Under the pieces are notes generated by a model. The model worked only from the letters and a program-made list of their open reading frames with translations, was not told the DNA's origin and searched no databases. The position numbers and the translations under genes were made by a program. Shown in pieces: positions 46,379 through 55,032 of a DNA stretch of 64,000 nt. How positions within the stretch are numbered: the stretch's first letter is position 1; the number at the start of each line of letters is the position of its first letter. Source of the stretch: Streptomonospora litoralis (lineage in GTDB: Bacteria; Actinomycetota; Actinomycetes; Streptosporangiales; Streptosporangiaceae); NCBI RefSeq assembly GCF_004323735.1, contig NZ_CP036455.1:4459101-4523100 (forward strand), in the 5' to 3' direction.

Positions 46379-47815
46379 TCAGGGCGCCGGCGGCGCGGCC
46401 GCGACCGGTTCTTCACGCCGGCGCCCGAACACCAGCAGTCCCAGCAGCAGCGACACCACCAGCAGCACGGCCATGGCGATGAGCAGCGGCGGCGCCCCGA
46501 ACTGCACGATCAGCGGAACCGCGGCCGCGGTGATCAGCCCGCCGCCGAAGAACGGTTCCACGATCAGCTGCTTGTAACCGAACGCCGGGTAGGCCGGTGT
46601 GCGCAGCTCGGGGTCGGCGATGCGCATGAGGATGAGGCCCGTCGCGGTCACGCCGAGCGACTGGCCCAGATCGCCGATGCCGCGCTCGAACCAGTAGGAC
46701 GGCAGCATCCGCGGCGCCAGGAACAGGAACACGCCGATGCAGTAGAGAACCCCGGTCGCCGCCAGCAGCAGGAACGGAACCAGGTTGGCCGCGATGACCT
46801 GCAGCGACAGCGTCCCAAGGGCGGAGATGATCAGCGCGTCGAGCGCGAAGCCCTGAATACGCTCCACCATCTGCCGGTCGACCACCTGCAGCCGGTCGAA
46901 CCGGTCGATGACCAACTGCATCACGATCCCGCCGATCATCGCCAGCGGGAACAGCGGGACGAACGCGAACAGCTCGATGGTGTCGGCCCAGAGCATCCGC
47001 TCCAACGCCTGCAGCCCCCACAGCAGCAGCTGGCCGAGAATGACGGCGATCGCGAGCAGGCCGAAGTGCAAGGCCAGCGGCTCGATCGAGGACGGGTGCA
47101 CGGTCAGTGTGGCCGCGGCGGTGCGGTTCTCGCGCTCGACCACGCCCATCCGCTCGGCCACCGACGGCTTGGCCGTCGAGGTCAGCTCTCGGGTGCGACC
47201 GGTGCGCACGCCCCAGTTGATGAGCACGATGCCGGCGATGATGCCGGTCAGCAGGCCGATGGTGGCCATGCCCAGCGCCAGGTCCTCGCCCTCGGGAAAG
47301 CCCGCCTGGGCGAAGGTCTCGTCGAGTCCGGCCGCGGTGCCGTGGCCGCCCTCGAAACCGATCTCGATGAGTGCGCCGGTCAACGGGGGCAGCCCGAACA
47401 CCGGTCCGAGCACCAGTAGCGCCAGCAGCAGGCCCACCACGTACTGCCCGGAGCTGAAGGTCAGCCCCAGCGCGATCTGCGGCGCGGCCAGCCGCCCGGC
47501 ATAGCGCAGGTTGGGGATGCGCCTGCCCAGGAACAGACCGGCGAAGACCACGGAGATGAGCAGCCCCGGAAGGGCGCTCCACACCTGGAGGACGCCGCCG
47601 CCCCACAGACCGCCCTCGACGAAGCGGTCGGTGCCCATGGCCGCGGCGAGACGGCCGAAGACGCCGGGGCCCAGCAGCAGCGCGATCCCGCCGCCGATGA
47701 TAGAGCTGGGCAGGAACAGCCGCTGCGCGAGCTTCCAGCGCACCCGGATGAGCTTGGCCACCAGGAGCACCACCCCGATCAGGAGCAGCGCGAATCCGAT
47801 CGCTTCGGGAGTCAT
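46379..47815 (-). CDS. gltS: GltS-family sodium/glutamate-type symporter
   Basis: Membrane carrier of the ESS family with about 12 segments, importing glutamate or a related anion with Na+. Family hallmarks are FLPSSIIGGGIALLLGP near residue 45, GFEGGHGTAAGL near residue 155 and FGYKQLIVEPFFGGGLIT near the C-terminus. 478 residues, some 75 longer than E. coli GltS, with an extended cytoplasmic loop around residues 200-260. The ATG follows AAAAGGA. Substrate cannot be taken for granted. The gene has no operon partner. Confidence 0.88.
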   Translation of the reverse strand: MTPEAIGFALLLIGVVLLVAKLIRVRWKLAQRLFLPSSIIGGGIALLLGPGVFGRLAAAMGTDRFVEGGLWGGGVLQVWSALPGLLISVVFAGLFLGRRIPNLRYAGRLAAPQIALGLTFSSGQYVVGLLLALLVLGPVFGLPPLTGALIEIGFEGGHGTAAGLDETFAQAGFPEGEDLALGMATIGLLTGIIAGIVLINWGVRTGRTRELTSTAKPSVAERMGVVERENRTAAATLTVHPSSIEPLALHFGLLAIAVILGQLLLWGLQALERMLWADTIELFAFVPLFPLAMIGGIVMQLVIDRFDRLQVVDRQMVERIQGFALDALIISALGTLSLQVIAANLVPFLLLAATGVLYCIGVFLFLAPRMLPSYWFERGIGDLGQSLGVTATGLILMRIADPELRTPAYPAFGYKQLIVEPFFGGGLITAAAVPLIVQFGAPPLLIAMAVLLVVSLLLGLLVFGRRREEPVAAAPPAP

Positions 47816-48187
47816 CTGATCCTTTTCCCCGCTTCCCCGCAACACGGCGTCACCGGAAGAGCCCCGCGGGCCGGGCGCATCCGGAATGGTCAGCGCCGCA
47901 ATGCTACGACCGGCACTCGGGTGGTCGCGGACAGCGACGCCGCCGCGCCCACCGTGCGAACCGGGTAACCGGCGACGCACACGGCCGCCGCCGCAGCGTT
48001 GTGCGGCACACGAGCGGCGACCGGGACGACACCCGAGAGAAGATTCACCATTGCGTACCGCCGCGGCCGCCGCGGCCGCCGCGGCGCCGATCGACAGCCC
48101 CGACCGCCCGCGCGGCCGCACGAAGCCCCCCCGGCGCCCGCACGGCGGACTTCCACCGGCGAGCATACTCCGCTACGTTACTGCGGC
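47816..48187. other. Divergent promoter region gltS / dacB
   Basis: 372 bases without a gene. It includes two and a partial third copy of CCGCGGCCG at 48061-48086 and the dacB promoter at its right end. Confidence 0.5.
48151..48179 (+). promoter_or_regulatory. Promoter of dacB giving a leaderless mRNA
   Basis: TTCCAC, a 17-bp spacer and TACGTT, the latter only 8 bases before the ATG at 48188. Transcription would start at or next to the start codon, and no Shine-Dalgarno is present, both as expected for leaderless translation. Confidence 0.55.
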
Positions 48188-49825
48188 ATGCCCGACCGTG
48201 ACATCGCGGCGGCCGCCGCAAGGCCCCCCGCCCCCTCGCGCACCCGCCGCCGCACCCTCCGCAACGTGTCGGCCCTGGCCGCTTCGGCGGTGGCGACCGC
48301 CGCCGCCCTGGCCGCCGGGCCCGCCCCCGCGGCCGCCGGCACCGCCGCCGGAGTCGCCGATCTGCGCTCCGACATCGCCGCCCTGCTAGCCGACCCGCAG
48401 CTCGACGGCGCGTCCTCGGGCGTGCTGGTACGCAGCCTCACCCGCGGCGACGTGCTCTACAGCAGCGATGCCCGAACGGAGCTCGTCCCGGCCTCAAACG
48501 CCAAACTGCTCACCTCCGCGGCCGCGATGGAGGTGCTCGGCCCCGACTACCGGTTCACCACCACCCTCGCCGCGGGCGAGGATCCCGGCGACGGCGTCGT
48601 CGACGGCGACCTGTACCTCATCGGCACGGGCGACCCCACACTCACCGCCGACGCGGTGGGCGACCTGGCCGCCGAGGTGGCCGCCGCGGGCGTCACCGAG
48701 GTCACCGGCGACCTGGTCGCCGACGACACCTGGTTCGACGCGCAGCGCCTGTCCCCCGCCTGGGACCCGGCGGACCGGCCCTACTACTACTCGGCGCAGA
48801 TATCGGCGCTGACGCTGGCCGCCAACACCGACTACGACACGGGCGTAGTCGAGGTCGACTCAGTGCCCGGCACCGCGGCGGGCGCCGGGGTGAAGACCTC
48901 CCTCTCCCCGATGACGGGCAACCTCGACGTCGCACAGGGCGGCTCCACCGGAGCGCCCGGCAGCACCTCCACCTTCGGCGTCGACCGCAGGATGGGCACC
49001 AACGAGTTCACCGCGTACGGTTCGCTGCCGGCCGCACAGACCTACTCCGCGCTACGCACGGTGCACGAGCCCACCGACCACGCCGCCCACCTCTTCGCCG
49101 ACCGGCTGGAGCGGGCGGGGGTCGATGTCGCCGGCGAGGTCGGGCGCGGCGCCGCCCCCGCGTCCGCCGAAACCGTGGCCGAACGCTTCTCGATGCGGCT
49201 CGATGAACTGCTGACCCCGTTCATGAAGCTGTCCAACAACGGCCACGCCGAGATCCTGATGAAGGCGATGGGCCGTGAGACCCTCGGCCACGGCAGCTGG
49301 CCGGCCGGAATCGCCGTGGCGAAGACGGCCCTGCTGCGGATGGGCGTGGGCATCGCGAACGTGGAGCTGGACGACGGCTCCGGCCTGGCGCGGTCGGACC
49401 GGCTCACCGCCGCGACCACCGTCCGGCTGCTGGAGCGCGTGCGCGAGCGGCCCTGGTTCGACGCCTGGCGCGACGCCCTGCCGCTGGCCGGCGCCTCCGA
49501 CCGCATGGTGGGAGGCACTCTGGCGCAGCGCATGGGCGGCACGCCCGCCGCGGGCAACGTGCGGGCCAAGACGGGCACGCTCACAGGGGTCAGCGCGCTG
49601 TCGGGCTACGTGCGCGGCGCGAACGGCGAGCGGCTCGTGTTCGCCATCATCAACAACGGATACCGGGGCGCCGCGCCGCGCGGTCTCCAGGACGCGATAG
49701 CCGTGCGCCTGGCCCAGTTCACCCGCGAGGGCACCGCCCCCGTTGCGCGCGCGACGGCCGCGCAACGCGCCGCTCCCTCGCAACCGCAGGCGGACCTGGA
49801 GTGCACGTGGGCGGGCACCTGCTGA
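48188..49825 (+). CDS. dacB: D-alanyl-D-alanine carboxypeptidase/endopeptidase (PBP4, class C)
   Basis: Trims peptidoglycan peptides in the cell envelope. A signal peptide (residues 1-50, Ala-rich) precedes the serine peptidase S13 fold. SxxK is PASNAKLL near residue 103, SxN is KLSNNGHAEIL near residue 350, and KTG is VRAKTGTLTG near residue 460. A large insertion between SxxK and SxN (GTGDPTLTADAV onward) is typical of PBP4. 545 residues with a Cys-containing tail ending TWAGTC. The start codon choice is tied to the leaderless promoter. Confidence 0.94.
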   Translation: MPDRDIAAAAARPPAPSRTRRRTLRNVSALAASAVATAAALAAGPAPAAAGTAAGVADLRSDIAALLADPQLDGASSGVLVRSLTRGDVLYSSDARTELVPASNAKLLTSAAAMEVLGPDYRFTTTLAAGEDPGDGVVDGDLYLIGTGDPTLTADAVGDLAAEVAAAGVTEVTGDLVADDTWFDAQRLSPAWDPADRPYYYSAQISALTLAANTDYDTGVVEVDSVPGTAAGAGVKTSLSPMTGNLDVAQGGSTGAPGSTSTFGVDRRMGTNEFTAYGSLPAAQTYSALRTVHEPTDHAAHLFADRLERAGVDVAGEVGRGAAPASAETVAERFSMRLDELLTPFMKLSNNGHAEILMKAMGRETLGHGSWPAGIAVAKTALLRMGVGIANVELDDGSGLARSDRLTAATTVRLLERVRERPWFDAWRDALPLAGASDRMVGGTLAQRMGGTPAAGNVRAKTGTLTGVSALSGYVRGANGERLVFAIINNGYRGAAPRGLQDAIAVRLAQFTREGTAPVARATAAQRAAPSQPQADLECTWAGTC

Positions 49826-49952
49826 GGCTCCCGCCGAACCACGTGCGACACCGCCACTACAGCCGGATGCGGCAATGCTCACCGAGGGGTACCTGCATAG
49901 CCCGCAGCCACTCCGGAGACCCGCATCGATGATCTCGCTAGGCTGGGAGCCG

Positions 49953-50924
49953 ATGAGCTCCAGCACCGACGCGCAGGGCGGCCTGCGGGCCGACGGGATC
50001 GACGTGCTCGGCGCCGACGTGTGGCGCGAGCGCGAACGGCGCCACCGCGAGCGGGTCGACGCGCTGCTGGCCGACCACCTCGACCGGCGCGCTCGCGGCA
50101 TCGCCCATCCGGTCGAGGACTTCCTGTTCACCTACTACAGCCACCGCCCCGCCCAGCTGCGGCGCTGGCACCCCGGTCCCGGGGTGCTGCTGGCCGGGCC
50201 GACCGCGCAGGCGCCAGCGAGCAACTGGTACCGCGAGGCCGCCGGCACGGATGCCGACGGGCGCGCGGTGCGTGGCACGACGCTGGACCTCGACGCGTTC
50301 GCGGCCAGACGCGGCTCGACCGTGGACTTCGTCCGCGGTCTGCTCGGTGCCGTGCAGGAGCGGCCCGCCCATCTGGGCTGCTTCGGCCTGCACGAGTGGG
50401 CGATGGTCTACCGGCTCCCGGCCGACGAGGTGCGCCACGCGCAGGTGCCGCTGCGGTTGGGCACGCAGGGGACCGACCGTGTCGTCGAGTCGCACCGCAT
50501 CCGCTGCTCCCACTACGACGCCTTCCGCTTCTTCACCGAAGCGGCCCGGCCCCGCAACCGGCTGCAGCCCACGCGCGAGTCCCAGACCGCTCTGGACCAG
50601 CCGGGCTGCCTGCACGCGAACATGGACCTGTACAAGTGGGCCTACAAGCTCTCCCCAGGCGTGCCGGGCGAACTCGTGGTGGACTGCTTCGAACTGGCCA
50701 AAGACATCCGCGAGCTGGACATGCGCGCCTCGCCCTACGACCTGCGCGAGCACGGCTACGAGCCGGTCGCGATCGAGACCCCTGAGGGCAAGGCGGCCTA
50801 CGTCGAGGCCCAGCGCGCCTTCGCCGAGCGCGCCGGCGGCCTGCGCGCCCGGCTGCTTGAGGTCTGCGACCGGCTTCGCCCCGAGCCGGTGGAGCCCGGG
50901 GAGCGTGCAGTAGACGGCGGCTGA
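49953..50924 (+). CDS. Putative 3-methyladenine DNA glycosylase (actinobacterial family)
   Basis: Strongly conserved actinobacterial protein usually named 3-methyladenine DNA glycosylase, although the sequence shows no obvious HhH-GPD or AAG motif. Diagnostic stretches are HPVEDFLFTYYSHRPAQLRR, GCFGLHEWAMVYR and CSHYDAFRFFTEAARPRN. 323 residues from the ATG preceded by GGGAG. An ATG 24 bases upstream is possible, but TAGGCT between the two looks like a -10. Cytoplasmic. The glycosylase name is taken from family annotation, not from visible catalytic residues. Confidence 0.7.
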   Translation: MSSSTDAQGGLRADGIDVLGADVWRERERRHRERVDALLADHLDRRARGIAHPVEDFLFTYYSHRPAQLRRWHPGPGVLLAGPTAQAPASNWYREAAGTDADGRAVRGTTLDLDAFAARRGSTVDFVRGLLGAVQERPAHLGCFGLHEWAMVYRLPADEVRHAQVPLRLGTQGTDRVVESHRIRCSHYDAFRFFTEAARPRNRLQPTRESQTALDQPGCLHANMDLYKWAYKLSPGVPGELVVDCFELAKDIRELDMRASPYDLREHGYEPVAIETPEGKAAYVEAQRAFAERAGGLRARLLEVCDRLRPEPVEPGERAVDGG

Positions 50925-50927
50925 GCC

Positions 50928-50963
50928 GCGGCCGGGGATCGGGGCGCCGCCGCCCCCGGCCGC
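50928..50963. terminator. Bidirectional terminator
   Basis: Perfect 10-bp stem GCGGCCGGGG between two convergent genes with a 16-base loop. Confidence 0.55.
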
Positions 50964-50970
50964 CGCCCTC

Positions 50971-52596
50971 CTAGCCGAATACGGCCACCAGCGAGTTCGC
51001 GGCTGTCACCGCCACCACGCCCGATACGCACACCGACAGGCAGAAGAACGCGATGTGCAGCCACCGCCAGCGGCCCGCTTCGGTGGGGATGCGCGGCCAG
51101 TACCACGCGCCCACTGCGGCGGCGGCGACCAGGGCACCCACCGCGGCCGCCCAGACCGCGGGGGGTGTGGCCACCCAGTCGCCGATCACCAGCGCGCCGA
51201 GCAGCGTCGCGGAGGTCCCCGCCGACATCGACACGACGCGCAGTCGGTCCAGCGGGCGCTGGCCCACCAGTGTGCGGCGGCGCAGCATGAGAGTGACGGC
51301 CAGCAGCGGCGGCAGCACTGCGAACGGCAGTGTGGCACCGAGCCCTGCGGCCACCGAGGTCGCCGTCGGGCTTTCGGCCATCGGCGGCACGTCCGGGGCG
51401 CCGAGCAGCCGCGGTCCGATCAACGAGGCTTCGGCGGTGAAGCTGTTGGAGAGCACGATCGCGCCGCGGTCGCCCTGGAACCCGATGAAGGCGGTGGAGC
51501 CGTAGGTGGCTCCGCTGTGCTGCACCAACTCCACGCCGTCGCCGAAGTCGGTGGTCAGCCAGGCGAGGCCGATGCGGGTCTCGTCGACGGGGCCGCCGTG
51601 GGCGGGCTCGGTGGCGGACATGCCGGGCGCGCTGCCGTCCATGACCGCGCGCAGGAACCGCTCCAGGTCGGCGGCGGTGGTCCAGGTGCCCACGCCCGCT
51701 GGAATGTAGGGCTCGGCCTTCCACGGTTCGACGGGTTTGCCCGGCGTCGCGTGCGGCAGGGCGGCGCCCTCGGGCAGCCCGGCCAGGCCGGCGCCGCGCA
51801 TGACCGTGTCGTCCATGCCCAGCGGGTCGAAGATCCGCTCCCGCACCAGCTGCGGGAACGGGGTTCCGGTCTCTTCGGCCAGCGCGGCGCCGAGAACGGC
51901 GAACCCGAAGTTGGAGTACTGCCAGGCAGGCTGCCCCGGCAGGGGAACGGCCGCCGCCAGGGAATCGCGGACCGGCGGCAGGCCGCCGTAGGGGTCGGTG
52001 AGCGTGAAGGGTGTGACGGCGCCGGCGGCGAGCCCTTCGGCGGGCATCCGCGGCAGGCCGGACCGGTGGCTCGCGAGCTGCTCCAGGGTGATGTCGGCGA
52101 ACTCGGGCGAGGCGAAGGCGAGGTCGGGGAAGACCTCGCCGAGCGTGCGGTCCAGCGAGGTGCGGCCGTCTGCCGCGAGGTCGGCCAGCGTCATCGCGGT
52201 GAAGACCTTGAAGACCGATCCGGTCTCGAACGGGGTTTCGGCGCTTACGCGCTTCTCACCGTCGGCGGTTCCGCCGGAGAGCGAGCGGGTCTCGCCGCCG
52301 TCGATCTCCAGTACCGACAGGCCCTGCACGCGGTACTCGCGGCCCTCGATCGTGGCGGAGACCGAGTCGGCGATCCCGGGGGCGCCGGTGAACTCCGGCG
52401 CTCCAGACGGCTCCGGCGGCTTGCCCGGCATGACGAGGTAGGCGGCGACCGCCGCGACGGCCCCCAGCACACCGGCCACGGCCCACACACGTCCGGGGGC
52501 GCGGCGGGGCAGCGGGCGCCGGGGGTGCTTTGACGTGTCAGGCGGGGGCGCCGGAGACGGCGCGGCGGCCGCCTCCGGGTGGTTCTCGTGGTTCAT
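50971..52596 (-). CDS. Membrane-anchored beta-lactamase-family serine hydrolase
   Basis: Class C beta-lactamase/DD-peptidase-like protein (family S12), probably a penicillin-binding esterase rather than a resistance enzyme. One N-terminal membrane segment (VWAVAGVLGAVAAVAAYLV) puts the catalytic domain outside. SxxK is TGSVFKVFTA near residue 127, YxN is QYSNFGFAVLG and the third motif is QHSGATYGST. The C-terminal 150 residues add about four further hydrophobic helices, an extension common in actinobacterial relatives. 541 residues. Half-sites of a possible operator lie 45-75 bases upstream of its start. Confidence 0.9.
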   Translation of the reverse strand: MNHENHPEAAAAPSPAPPPDTSKHPRRPLPRRAPGRVWAVAGVLGAVAAVAAYLVMPGKPPEPSGAPEFTGAPGIADSVSATIEGREYRVQGLSVLEIDGGETRSLSGGTADGEKRVSAETPFETGSVFKVFTAMTLADLAADGRTSLDRTLGEVFPDLAFASPEFADITLEQLASHRSGLPRMPAEGLAAGAVTPFTLTDPYGGLPPVRDSLAAAVPLPGQPAWQYSNFGFAVLGAALAEETGTPFPQLVRERIFDPLGMDDTVMRGAGLAGLPEGAALPHATPGKPVEPWKAEPYIPAGVGTWTTAADLERFLRAVMDGSAPGMSATEPAHGGPVDETRIGLAWLTTDFGDGVELVQHSGATYGSTAFIGFQGDRGAIVLSNSFTAEASLIGPRLLGAPDVPPMAESPTATSVAAGLGATLPFAVLPPLLAVTLMLRRRTLVGQRPLDRLRVVSMSAGTSATLLGALVIGDWVATPPAVWAAAVGALVAAAAVGAWYWPRIPTEAGRWRWLHIAFFCLSVCVSGVVAVTAANSLVAVFG

Positions 52597-52641
52597 GCCC
52601 CCAAGCGTCGAGGAGCAGCCCGGCGCGCTTGTAGTCGGCGA

Positions 52642-52669
52642 TGTCAGCGATCGGCGATGACAGGTGTCA
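52642..52669. promoter_or_regulatory. Three TGACA/TGTCA half-sites upstream of the beta-lactamase-like gene
   Basis: TGTCA at 52642, TGACA at 52658 and TGTCA at 52665. The last two form the perfect palindrome ATGACAGGTGTCAT (52657-52670). Arrangement suggests a dimeric regulator of the leftward gene. The regulator is unknown. Confidence 0.45.
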
Positions 52670-52841
52670 TGGAAACTGCCGTGTCGTACGCGGACGCGCG
52701 CCCGCAGTAAGGACCGCGGCGCACCGGGCCGGGCACCGGCCCCGCGCGGCGGCGCTGCCGTTCGCCGTCCGCGGGGCCGGTGGTCTCACAGCATCGCGGG
52801 CCGCGCCACAGGCACCGGCCGCACCGGCCGCGCTAGCCGTG

Positions 52842-54245
52842 TTAGCCGCGCTTGGCGACGTGCTCGCGGACGAGCGAGCGGTACCAGTGGTAGCTGTCCT
52901 TGGGCGTGCGCTCCAGGGTGTCGTAGTCGACACGGACGATGCCGAACCGGCGGTCGTAGCCGAACGCCCACTCGAAGTTGTCCATCAGCGACCACACGAA
53001 GTAGCCGCGCACGTCCACGCCCGCCTTGATCGCCTCGGCCACCGCCTGCAGGTGGTCGCGGACGTAGTCGATCCGGTCGCCGTCGTGCACCTGGCTGCCG
53101 GTGCGGTCCAGGTCGGCCTCGGCCGACCCGTTCTCGGTGATCAGCACGGGCGGCAGGTTCGGGTAGCGGCCCTTGATGTCGACCAGCAGGTCCGTGAAGG
53201 ACTCCGGCACCACCGGCCAGTCCATCTCGGTGTGCCGCACGCCGTCGAAGGGCATGTGCGCCACCCGGATGTCGGCGGCGGTGCGGTGCGCCGGGTCCGG
53301 CTCGTCGTAGGGGGCGTCCTTCAGCTTGCCCGGGCGGTAGTAGTTGATGCCGAGGAAGTCCAGCGGCTGCCGGATGGTCTCCAGGTCGCCCTCGCGACGG
53401 TAGGAGCCGTCTGCCAGCTCCCCCCAGGTCTCGGCCTCGTTGTGCGGGTAGTGGCCGCCCAGCAGCGGGTCCAGCCAGACGCGGTTGTGCAGGGTCTCGG
53501 CGCGGTCGACCGCGGCGCGGTCCTCGGCGGAGTCCGTGGCCGGGATGAGCCGGTCCAGGTTCAGGGTGATGCCGACTTCGGCGCTGCGGCCGTGCTCGGC
53601 GGCCGAGGCGCGCAGTTCCCGGGCGGCGAGTCCGTGGGCGAGGAGCAGGTTGTGCGCGGTGGCCAGCGCCGGTGTGCCTTCACGGGTGCCGGGAGCGTGG
53701 CGGCCGATGGCGTGGCCGATGAAGGACGCGCAGAACGGCTCGTTGAGCGTGATCCACCGGGTGACCCGGTCGCCCAGGCGGTCGGCGAGGATGCGGGCGT
53801 AGGCGGCGAAGTGCTCGGCGGTCTCGCGGACGCGCCAGCCGCCCTTGTCCTCCAGGGCCTGGGGCAGGTCCCAGTGGTAGAGGGTCAGCACGGGCTCGAT
53901 TCCGGCGCCGAGCAGTTCGTCGACCAGCCGGTCGTAGAAGGCCAGGCCCTCGGGGTTGGCGGGGCCGCTGCCGGTGGGCTGGATCCGCGGCCAGGCGGTG
54001 GAGAAGCGGTAGGCGTCCACGCCCAACTCCTTGAGCAGCGCCACGTCCTCGCGGTAGCGGTGGTAGTGGTCGCAGGCCACGTCGCCGGTCTCACCGCGGT
54101 CGACGGCGCCGGGAGTGTGGCTGTAGGTGTCCCAGATGGAGGGACCGCGGCCGCCCTCGTGGACGGCGCCTTCGATCTGGTACGAGGCGGTCGCCGCGCC
54201 GAACAGGAAGTCGGCGGGCAGCTCGGGGAGTCCGTTCGATGTCAT
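52842..54245 (-). CDS. GH1 beta-glucosidase
   Basis: Cytoplasmic glycosidase cleaving cellobiose and short cello-oligosaccharides to glucose. FLFGAATASYQIEGA is the GH1 N-terminal signature. The acid/base Glu is in WITLNEPF near residue 166 and the nucleophile Glu in LITENGSA near residue 372. 467 residues, no signal peptide. A perfect CebR/CelR operator lies 133 bases upstream of the start, so induction by cello-oligosaccharides is likely. Cellobiose importer and cellulases are not in the window. Confidence 0.96.
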   Translation of the reverse strand: MTSNGLPELPADFLFGAATASYQIEGAVHEGGRGPSIWDTYSHTPGAVDRGETGDVACDHYHRYREDVALLKELGVDAYRFSTAWPRIQPTGSGPANPEGLAFYDRLVDELLGAGIEPVLTLYHWDLPQALEDKGGWRVRETAEHFAAYARILADRLGDRVTRWITLNEPFCASFIGHAIGRHAPGTREGTPALATAHNLLLAHGLAARELRASAAEHGRSAEVGITLNLDRLIPATDSAEDRAAVDRAETLHNRVWLDPLLGGHYPHNEAETWGELADGSYRREGDLETIRQPLDFLGINYYRPGKLKDAPYDEPDPAHRTAADIRVAHMPFDGVRHTEMDWPVVPESFTDLLVDIKGRYPNLPPVLITENGSAEADLDRTGSQVHDGDRIDYVRDHLQAVAEAIKAGVDVRGYFVWSLMDNFEWAFGYDRRFGIVRVDYDTLERTPKDSYHWYRSLVREHVAKRG

Positions 54246-54377
54246 GGTGTCCTGTCCTCAGGTCGTCGTCCGTCCGCGGCGCCGTGAGCGCAGCGGACGC
54301 GGGGTGGGGGCGGGGGCGTGTCGCTGCGCCGCGCTGGGGGTGCCGGCGACAACGGCGGCGCGTGGCGCAGTGGCGAC

Positions 54378-54391
54378 TGGGAGCGCTCCCA
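54378..54391. promoter_or_regulatory. Perfect CebR/CelR operator
   Basis: TGGGAGCGCTCCCA, the exact 14-bp palindrome bound by CelR of Thermobifida fusca and CebR of Streptomyces, regulators released by cellobiose. Placed upstream of the GH1 gene. Confidence 0.92.
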
Positions 54392-54927
54392 AGCGCGGCG
54401 AGGGGCCTGGGCCGGCTTCGGACTCCCGCGTGAGCGAGAAACGAAAGGTTCGGGCGCCGCCGGAAACCGGCACAATTCCGGCACAGGCGACCGCGGGAGG
54501 ACCGCGCGGCACCGGGTACGGGTGGCCGGAGCACTGGCACCGCTCGCACTTGTGGCCACGCCCGCCCTTCTCGGCTCCCGCTGTCGAAGCGCTTCAGGAG
54601 CCGTCGACCAACCGGCCGACAGGCTACTGAACCGATTCACCTTCCCTTGGGATGTTAGGAACACGTCCACAAAGGGTCAATGCCTGAACATGCGATGTGC
54701 TGGGATTATCCCGCCACCGGGGCGGCGGGCGGCAGGCCGGGGGCCGATGATGCGCGAGCGGCGCGCGGGACGGCCCGCTCGGCACCGAAGCGCCGCAGGC
54801 GTCGCAGGCGTCGGTCGGTACCCCCGCCCCGGTGGCCGCCGGCAGCAGGATTCCGCCGCGCGCCTCGGAGAATACCGCGACCCTTCGCACTCGGACGCCC
54901 GCACCGGGTACGCGAACGGAGCCCGTT

Positions 54928-54956
54928 TTGCCAAGACCACAGCCGCCGGTTATGGT
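54928..54956 (+). promoter_or_regulatory. Sigma-70-type promoter of the HsdR-N-like gene
   Basis: TTGCCA, a 17-bp spacer and TATGGT; start of transcription is expected near 54963, 70 bases before the ATG. Confidence 0.6.
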
Positions 54957-55032
54957 TCCCAACCGGCGGCTGGCATTCGCTCGCGGCCCCGCGCCGGGGC
55001 CGGTGACAACGGAAGCGGGAACGGCGACACCC

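Larger units (their letters stand above)
45036..46379. mobile_element. Gene-less 1.34-kb element with 15-bp terminal inverted repeats
   Basis: AGCCGTGTTTAAGAA at 45036-45050 and its inverted counterpart at 46365-46379 match at 14 of 15 positions. The left end starts 2 bases after the protease stop codon and the right end reaches the first base of the gltS stop codon. Inside are three copies of a 30-mer and a 15-bp perfect inverted repeat, but no convincing gene. Long frames exist (for instance 45495-46148 on the minus strand) with no recognisable family. It may be a MITE-like or other non-autonomous repeat, or duplicated 3' regulatory DNA. No target-site duplication was identified. Confidence 0.4.
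54246..55032. other. Gene-less regulatory stretch between GH1 and the HsdR-N-like gene
   Basis: 787 bases with no supported gene. Sites seen are the CebR box (54378), a LacI-core-like GAAGCGCTTC at 54586-54595, a near-palindrome TGAACCGATTCA at 54628-54639 and the promoter at 54928. Only shadow frames cross it. Confidence 0.5.

Noticed and set aside
50971-52596. Beta-lactam resistance gene
   Set aside because: S12-family motifs alone do not show beta-lactamase activity; the extra membrane helices fit a housekeeping esterase/PBP-like protein.
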